From NCBI GenBank assembly GCA_045587065.1, contig JAZNBQ010000092.1, positions 1-9,242 on the forward strand: a stretch of DNA of 9,242 bases, written 5' to 3'. Positions 6,123-9,242 of the stretch are shown piece by piece (the first letter of the stretch is position 1; every line of letters begins with the position of its first letter). The position numbers and the translations under genes are program-made. This stretch comes from SFWF01 sp045587065 (GTDB taxonomy: Bacteria; Bacillota; Clostridia; Oscillospirales; Acutalibacteraceae). The notes under the pieces are model-generated. The model worked only from the letters and a program-made list of their open reading frames with translations, made no database searches and was not told where the DNA came from.

Positions 6123-7049
6123 ATGAAAATTTATGAAAGTGTGTCTCAGATTATCGGCAACACACCTTTACTTAAACTGAATAATTTATCAAAAAAGCTA
6201 TCTTTAGATACTCCTATTATAGCAAAACTGGAAGCCTTTAACCCTGCAGGAAGTTCTAAAGACAGGGTTGCCCTTTCTATTTTGGACGACGCCGAAAAAA
6301 AAGGACTTTTAAAGCCCGGTTCGGTTGTTATTGAACCTACAAGCGGAAACACCGGTATCGGCCTTGCCTCTATTTGTGCCGCAAGAGGCTACAAACTTAT
6401 TTTAACCATGCCTGACACTATGAGCGTAGAAAGAAGAAATCTTCTTAAAGCCTACGGCGCAGATATTGTTTTAACCGACGGCAGTCTTGGTATGACAGGG
6501 GCTGTTCAAAAGGCAGAAGAACTGCATAAAAAAACAGAGAACAGTTTTATTGCAGGTCAGTTTACCAACGCCGCAAACGTTGAAGCTCATATAAAAACCA
6601 CAGGCCCTGAAATCTGGAATGATACTGAAGGTAAGATAGATGTTTTTGTAGCAGGAATAGGCACGGGAGGCACCATCACAGGTGTTGGCAAATTCCTTAA
6701 AGAGAAAAAGCCTGATGTAAAAATCGTAGGTGTAGAACCCTTTTCTTCTCCTCTGCTTACAAAGGGCGTCTCTGCGCCCCACAAAATACAGGGAATTGGC
6801 GCAAACTTTATTCCTGAGATTTTAGACCAAGGTGTTATTGATGAATTTATAACTGTTAAAGACTCTGACGCTTTAAAGCTTGGCAAAGATATGGCTAGGA
6901 GCGAAGGCTTTTTAGTGGGAATTTCTTCAGGCGCCGCACTATATGCCGCCTATGAGTTGGCTCTTCGTCCCGAAAACAAGGACAAAACCATAGTAGCATT
7001 ACTTGCCGATTCAGGTGAGCGCTACCTTTCAACCGAAATGTATGACTAA
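6123..7049 (+). CDS. cysK: Cysteine synthase (O-acetylserine sulfhydrylase)
   Basis: This is a PLP-dependent cytosolic enzyme that makes L-cysteine from O-acetyl-L-serine and sulfide. It has 308 residues, the normal family length. Motifs are IGNTPLLKL at 11-19; NPAGSSKDR at 40-48, with the PLP Schiff-base lysine at Lys46; PTSGNTGIGLA at 72-82, the substrate-binding loop; TTGPEIW at 159-165; GTGGT at 180-184, the PLP phosphate cup; and SGERYLST near the C-terminus. I chose the ATG at 6123, not the in-frame TTG at 6108, because GGAG at 6110-6113 is correctly spaced (9 bases) and MKIYESVSQIIGNTPL is the usual start. The gene is monocistronic: it has its own promoter and is followed immediately by a strong hairpin terminator. 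No cysE is adjacent. A related beta-synthase activity cannot be fully excluded, but the motifs favour CysK. Confidence 0.95.
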   Translation: MKIYESVSQIIGNTPLLKLNNLSKKLSLDTPIIAKLEAFNPAGSSKDRVALSILDDAEKKGLLKPGSVVIEPTSGNTGIGLASICAARGYKLILTMPDTMSVERRNLLKAYGADIVLTDGSLGMTGAVQKAEELHKKTENSFIAGQFTNAANVEAHIKTTGPEIWNDTEGKIDVFVAGIGTGGTITGVGKFLKEKKPDVKIVGVEPFSSPLLTKGVSAPHKIQGIGANFIPEILDQGVIDEFITVKDSDALKLGKDMARSEGFLVGISSGAALYAAYELALRPENKDKTIVALLADSGERYLSTEMYD

Positions 7050-7050
7050 T

Positions 7051-7082
7051 AAAAATCCCCAACCAAGAGGTTGGGGATTTTT
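7051..7082. terminator. Bidirectional terminator between cysK and rubredoxin gene
   Basis: AAAAATCCCCAACC (7051-7064) pairs perfectly over 14 bases with GGTTGGGGATTTTT (7069-7082) around the loop AAGA. It has a T-tail on either strand. It lies between the convergent stops of cysK (7049) and the rubredoxin gene (7086). Confidence 0.95.
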
Positions 7083-7085
7083 GTT

Positions 7086-7241
7086 TTATTCTTCCTCAAA
7101 AGCGTCTTTTCCAAGTCCGCACACAGGGCATACCCAGTCTTCAGGAACGTTTTCCCAGGTAGTACCTGCTGCAACGCCGTTATCTGGGTCGCCTACTGCC
7201 TCATCATAAACGTATCCACATGGACAAACATATTTTTTCAT
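7086..7241 (-). CDS. Rubredoxin with an unusual CPC first knuckle
   Basis: This is a small cytosolic iron protein of 51 residues that carries single electrons, typically to rubrerythrin or other oxygen and peroxide defence enzymes in anaerobes. The sequence begins MKKYVCPCGYVYDEAVGDPD and ends with WVCPVCGLGKDAFEEE. The second iron knuckle is canonical (Cys38-Pro-Val-Cys41-Gly). The first is Cys6-Pro-Cys8-Gly, one residue shorter than the usual CxxCG. GDPDNG and the aromatic positions (Tyr4, Tyr10, Tyr12, Trp36) are family-typical. The ATG at 7239-7241 has an excellent Shine-Dalgarno (AAGGAGGA, 7-base spacing). A promoter lies 33 bases upstream, and the gene shares a terminator with cysK. A rubrerythrin remnant lies 1.5 kb away. 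Identity as rubredoxin is secure; whether the shortened knuckle binds iron normally is not known from the sequence. Confidence 0.95.
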   Translation of the reverse strand: MKKYVCPCGYVYDEAVGDPDNGVAAGTTWENVPEDWVCPVCGLGKDAFEEE

Positions 7242-7273
7242 AATTTTTCCTCCTTCTTTACGAATTTTTATTT

Positions 7274-7282
7274 ATTATAACA
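7274..7282 (-). promoter_or_regulatory. Extended -10 promoter of the rubredoxin gene
   Basis: On the minus strand this reads TGTTATAAT, a perfect TATAAT with the extended TG element. No good -35 lies at 16-18 bases (GTATAT at 17), so recognition would rest on the extended -10. AT-rich tracts at 7307-7323, including AAAAAATTTTTT at 7312-7323, lie upstream and could act as an UP element for this promoter and the divergent lipoprotein promoter. Confidence 0.7.
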
Positions 7283-7347
7283 TATATCAGGGAAAAATAT
7301 ACCAATAATTTAAAAAATTTTTTGAAAACGTCATAAACTATCTTTAT

Positions 7348-7376
7348 TTGACATTAGGAAGTATTTAGTTTATTAT
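7348..7376 (+). promoter_or_regulatory. Sigma-A promoter of the 415-residue lipoprotein gene
   Basis: TTGACA (7348-7353) and TATTAT (7371-7376) are separated by 17 bases. Transcription would start near 7383, giving a leader of about 28 bases that contains the GGAGGG ribosome binding site (7400-7405). A second TATAAT at 7376-7381 is too far (22 bases) from the -35 to be preferred. Confidence 0.8.
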
Positions 7377-7410
7377 ATAATTAGCAAAATAATTTTTTCG
7401 GAGGGATTTT

Positions 7411-8658
7411 ATGAAAAAAGTATTAGCGTTATTACTTGCTCTATGTCTTGTATTTGCTTTTTGTTCTTGCGGTAAAAAGAACGATAATACCATAGAAGTG
7501 TTTAAGGACACAGGCATAGAAATCGATACCTCGGCCTTCCCTGAAAAAACAGTTTTAAAGGTTGAAGCAGTTGAAGAAAGCTGTGACAAATTTACCACAG
7601 CTAAAAAGGCACTGCCAAAAGCGGTTGAACTTTTTGCTTACGAAATCACAGCCGAGAGCAAAGGTGTTGTAGTTCAACCTGACGGAAGCGTTACAGTTAA
7701 TTTCCCACTACCTGAAACCTTTGACAACACAAAGCATGACGTTGCTATATATTACGTAGCAGACGACGGCACCACAGAGCTTATTACCTCTTCGGTTGCA
7801 GATGGAAAAATTGTTGCTGCGCTTAATCACTTTAGCACCTATGTTGTTGTTTTGTTAGAGAAAGAGACAACAACTGAAACTGAATCTTCCAAGGTTTCCC
7901 AAAGCGTTTCTTCTGAAGAAACCCAGTCAAAGAAGCCAACCTCTTCAAAGGAACAAGTTTCTTCCAAACCAACTTCTTCATCTTCTAGCCCAACACCTTC
8001 ATCTTCCAAACCTGCCGATACTAAGCCAACCTCTTCTGCCACTTCATCAGTTACCGTACCAAAGCTTTCTGAAGCTACAGTTGAAAAAATGGTCAAAGGT
8101 TTCATAAGTGCAGGCAGATGGGCGTATGGCAGCCACTCCGATGAAGGTCCTTTCTACAATAAAGCAGATTTCAAAAATATGGACCCTGTAACCATTGAAG
8201 ACTTTTTGTTCTCTTACAGTTTTGATTCTTTTCAGCCTTACGAAAAGGAAGATGACGGGTTCTATGTGTATACAGTTCCCTATGATTTTATGTCAAAACT
8301 TTCAAAGAAGGTTTTCGGTATAGACTTTAATTTCAAGAAGAGTACTTCTCTGGAAGAGGTAATCTCTTACACCTACAACGCTTCTGATGATACTATCACA
8401 ATTCGCGTTAGTGGCGGCGGCATGGGCGACCCTGACGGATTCATTTACAGAAGCTTTTCTCAGTCAAATGATACCATCACTGTAAGCGTTATATACAGAA
8501 GCCTTGAGGACGAAAAACCGGCAGGGAAAGAGAACGTTGACTGGATTGTAGATAACTTATATGGGGAAGATTGCTACTTTACCCTTTCCAAACCATCTAC
8601 TATTACATTAAAATACGTTGACGGGAATTGGGTGTTTAAATCCTTTCTTCCAAAATAA
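7411..8658 (+). CDS. Two-domain lipoprotein with Ser/Thr/Pro-rich linker, function unknown
   Basis: This is a predicted cell-surface lipoprotein of 415 residues. The N-terminus MKKVLALLLALCLVFAFCSC is a type II signal peptide with lipidation at Cys20. Residues about 28-150 form a beta-rich domain with the pattern VVVQPDGSVTVNFPLPETFD, then VAIYYVADDGTTE and NHFSTYVVVL. This pattern (xPDGxVTVxxPLP ... HFSTY) recurs in surface proteins of Clostridia, and I know no function for it. Residues about 151-215 are a Ser/Thr/Lys/Pro linker rich in SSK and PTSS, probably a flexible wall-spanning spacer. Residues about 218-415 form a second domain ending in KYVDGNWVFKSFLPK that I do not recognise. GGAGGG precedes the ATG at good spacing, and the gene has its own promoter and terminator. 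No catalytic motif is seen. It could bind a ligand or wall component, but this is open. Confidence 0.85.
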   Translation: MKKVLALLLALCLVFAFCSCGKKNDNTIEVFKDTGIEIDTSAFPEKTVLKVEAVEESCDKFTTAKKALPKAVELFAYEITAESKGVVVQPDGSVTVNFPLPETFDNTKHDVAIYYVADDGTTELITSSVADGKIVAALNHFSTYVVVLLEKETTTETESSKVSQSVSSEETQSKKPTSSKEQVSSKPTSSSSSPTPSSSKPADTKPTSSATSSVTVPKLSEATVEKMVKGFISAGRWAYGSHSDEGPFYNKADFKNMDPVTIEDFLFSYSFDSFQPYEKEDDGFYVYTVPYDFMSKLSKKVFGIDFNFKKSTSLEEVISYTYNASDDTITIRVSGGGMGDPDGFIYRSFSQSNDTITVSVIYRSLEDEKPAGKENVDWIVDNLYGEDCYFTLSKPSTITLKYVDGNWVFKSFLPK

Positions 8659-8673
8659 AAGCAATTAAAAATC

Positions 8674-8710
8674 AAAGAAGTGCTATCAAAATGATAGCAC
8701 TTCTTTTTTT
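8674..8710. terminator. Bidirectional terminator after the lipoprotein gene
   Basis: AAAGAAGTGCTATCA (8674-8688) pairs perfectly over 15 bases with TGATAGCACTTCTTT (8692-8706) around the loop AAA, followed by more T residues to 8710. It ends the plus-strand lipoprotein gene. It would also have served the minus-strand rubrerythrin gene, whose stop is at 8724, which suggests the rubrerythrin tail is in its native place. Confidence 0.94.
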
Positions 8711-8723
8711 GTTTTATCAAATA

Positions 8724-8792
8724 TTAACCAAAATATCTGTTGAGAAGTCCCTCAAATGCCTTGCCGTGGCGAGCTTCGTCTTGAAACTGCAC
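8724..8792 (-). pseudogene. Rubrerythrin (reverse type), 3' remnant
   Basis: On the minus strand the open frame ends DEARHGKAFEGLLNRYFG followed by TAA (8726-8724). EARHGKAFEGLLxRYF is the last helix of a rubrerythrin diiron domain, where Glu and His of ExxH bind iron. Because the protein ends here with no rubredoxin domain after it, the gene was probably a reverse rubrerythrin (rubredoxin domain first), an NADH-linked peroxide reductase of clostridia. Upstream of the Asp at about 8780 the sequence no longer looks like rubrerythrin (VQFQ), and a stop occurs at 8795-8793. About 160 or more expected residues are therefore absent. There is no start with a ribosome binding site, so it cannot be an active gene as shown. 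The codons kept are intact, suggesting a recent break. It may be a displaced 3' end at an element's attachment site, or a rearrangement or assembly junction. Confidence 0.85.
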
Positions 8793-8794
8793 TT

Positions 8795-8819
8795 AAAAAC
8801 CGCTTGAAATCAAGGTTTT
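8795..8819 (-). terminator. Imperfect palindrome / possible terminator at the junction
   Basis: On the minus strand, AAAACCTTGA pairs with TCAAGCGGTTTT around TT, with a two-base bulge, and ends in five T residues (8799-8795). It could terminate the AT-rich membrane-protein gene upstream. Its position 15 bases from the end of rubrerythrin homology also fits a recombinase core-type site. The palindrome is seen; either role is inference. Confidence 0.4.
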
Positions 8820-8838
8820 ATTATTAGATTTTTCAAAA

Positions 8839-8855
8839 TCACACTTTTGTCACAC
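8839..8855 (+). repeat. Short direct repeat TCACAC, 11-base period
   Basis: TCACAC occurs at 8839-8844 and again at 8850-8855, separated by TTTTG, so the copies lie 11 bases apart, about one helical turn. They flank and overlap the stop of the membrane-protein gene (8852-8850). Closely spaced direct repeats near an insertion end are typical of recombinase arm sites, but two hexamers could also arise by chance. Confidence 0.45.
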
Positions 8856-9242
8856 TAAATCTATGTTCTTTTTATTAGTTGTTAAAATAAAAATCCCTAA
8901 GTAAAAAAGTATTATAGATAAGTATTTTACCAAAGAAATTATATTTATGGGCAACATCTCTTTTGGTATAGAATTTATATAGTCCGTTCCGCCAAGCGAA
9001 ATAAATTCGTAAATTGGCATTATAATAGTTGTTAATATATAACCTATACATCCTATCCTTAAAAATATTGAAAATCTAAAGTTAAATAAAGCACCAATAA
9101 AACATGAGATATTAAATAATAATAAAAACAAAGAAATAGCAAATAAAATTATAATTTCTTTTTCAAAATACAAGTTTTTTGGTGTGCCCACAATAGAAAC
9201 AACGACGGAGTATAAATTCTTATAAACGATTATACCAAATGC
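8850..9242 (-). CDS. Hypothetical multi-pass membrane protein, partial (5' end outside window)
   Basis: The frame is open from the right edge to a TGA at 8852-8850, giving 130 visible residues. The first in-window start candidate (GTG, 9191-9189) has no ribosome binding site, and the residues before it (GIIVYKNLYSVVVSIVG) are also membrane-like, so the gene very likely begins beyond the window. Hydrophobic segments visible are this first one, EIIILFAISLFLLLFNISCF, a segment around FLRIGCIGYILTTIIMPIYEF, and IISLVKYLSIILFYLGIFIL, so at least four helices. I recognise no family. The gene is much richer in A+T than the rest of the window (about 24% G+C over 8881-9242 by hand count) and uses many AT-rich codons, consistent with recent acquisition. 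It lies just beyond the truncated rubrerythrin and may be cargo of an inserted element. Confidence 0.55.
   Translation of the reverse strand, partial: AFGIIVYKNLYSVVVSIVGTPKNLYFEKEIIILFAISLFLLLFNISCFIGALFNFRFSIFLRIGCIGYILTTIIMPIYEFISLGGTDYINSIPKEMLPINIISLVKYLSIILFYLGIFILTTNKKNIDLV

Noticed and set aside
7312..7323. AAAAAATTTTTT palindrome as a repressor operator
   Set aside because: It is a simple A/T tract with no base-specific information; a bent-DNA or UP-element role is more economical.
7839..8105. Minus-strand open frame with EEVGLEDE-like repeats opposite the lipoprotein linker
   Set aside because: This is the reverse reading of the repetitive Ser/Thr/Pro codons. It has no start signal and is not an independent gene.
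8839..8855. TCACAC repeats as a CRISPR array fragment
   Set aside because: There are only two hexamers with a 5-base gap, far shorter than any CRISPR repeat-spacer unit.

Overview
The window looks like a piece of the chromosome of an anaerobic, low-to-moderate GC Firmicute of the class Clostridia, probably an Oscillospirales/Ruminococcaceae-type gut bacterium; the exact taxon is inference. The signs are the dnaK-dnaJ gene order, strong AGGAGG-type ribosome binding sites, lipoproteins with short signal peptides and Ser/Thr-rich linkers, a clostridial MBOAT/DHHW surface-polymer operon, a rubredoxin, and the tail of a reverse-type rubrerythrin.

Layout, left to right. (1) Positions 1-1379, plus strand: the 3' end of dnaK, an intergenic hairpin, then a complete class I dnaJ with a GTG start. 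(2) A bidirectional terminator separates dnaJ from a convergent four-gene operon on the minus strand (6003 down to 1414): an AlgI/DltB-like membrane O-acyltransferase with a TTG start, a 516-residue membrane-anchored SGNH/AlgX-like protein, a second DHHW-family SGNH protein broken by a one-base frameshift near 2766-2780, and a small DUF4358-like lipoprotein. Gene junctions are 2-11 bases, and at two of them the upstream stop codon runs into the Shine-Dalgarno sequence. (3) The operon promoter lies back to back with the promoter of cysK (plus, 6123-7049); the two -35 boxes are mirror images only 5 bases apart. (4) After a perfect terminator hairpin come a 51-residue rubredoxin (minus, 7086-7241) and, divergently, a 415-residue two-domain lipoprotein (plus, 7411-8658). 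(5) The right end (8710-9242) differs in character: the last roughly 19 codons of a rubrerythrin, without the rest of the gene, abut very AT-rich DNA (about 24% G+C by hand count) carrying small repeats and the 3' part of a membrane-protein gene that runs off the window. This looks like one end of an inserted element or a rearrangement junction.

How the genes fit together. DnaK and DnaJ form the general chaperone pair. The MBOAT-SGNH-SGNH-lipoprotein cassette is predicted to move acyl (probably acetyl) groups across the membrane onto an extracellular polymer; the polymer is unknown. CysK makes cysteine from O-acetylserine and sulfide. Rubredoxin and reverse rubrerythrin normally work together in peroxide detoxification in anaerobes, so the broken rubrerythrin 1.5 kb from an intact rubredoxin is noteworthy.

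No tRNA, rRNA, CRISPR array, complete insertion sequence or recombinase gene is visible. The strongest leads for something undescribed are the surface-acylation cassette with two different SGNH proteins and the junction at the right end.
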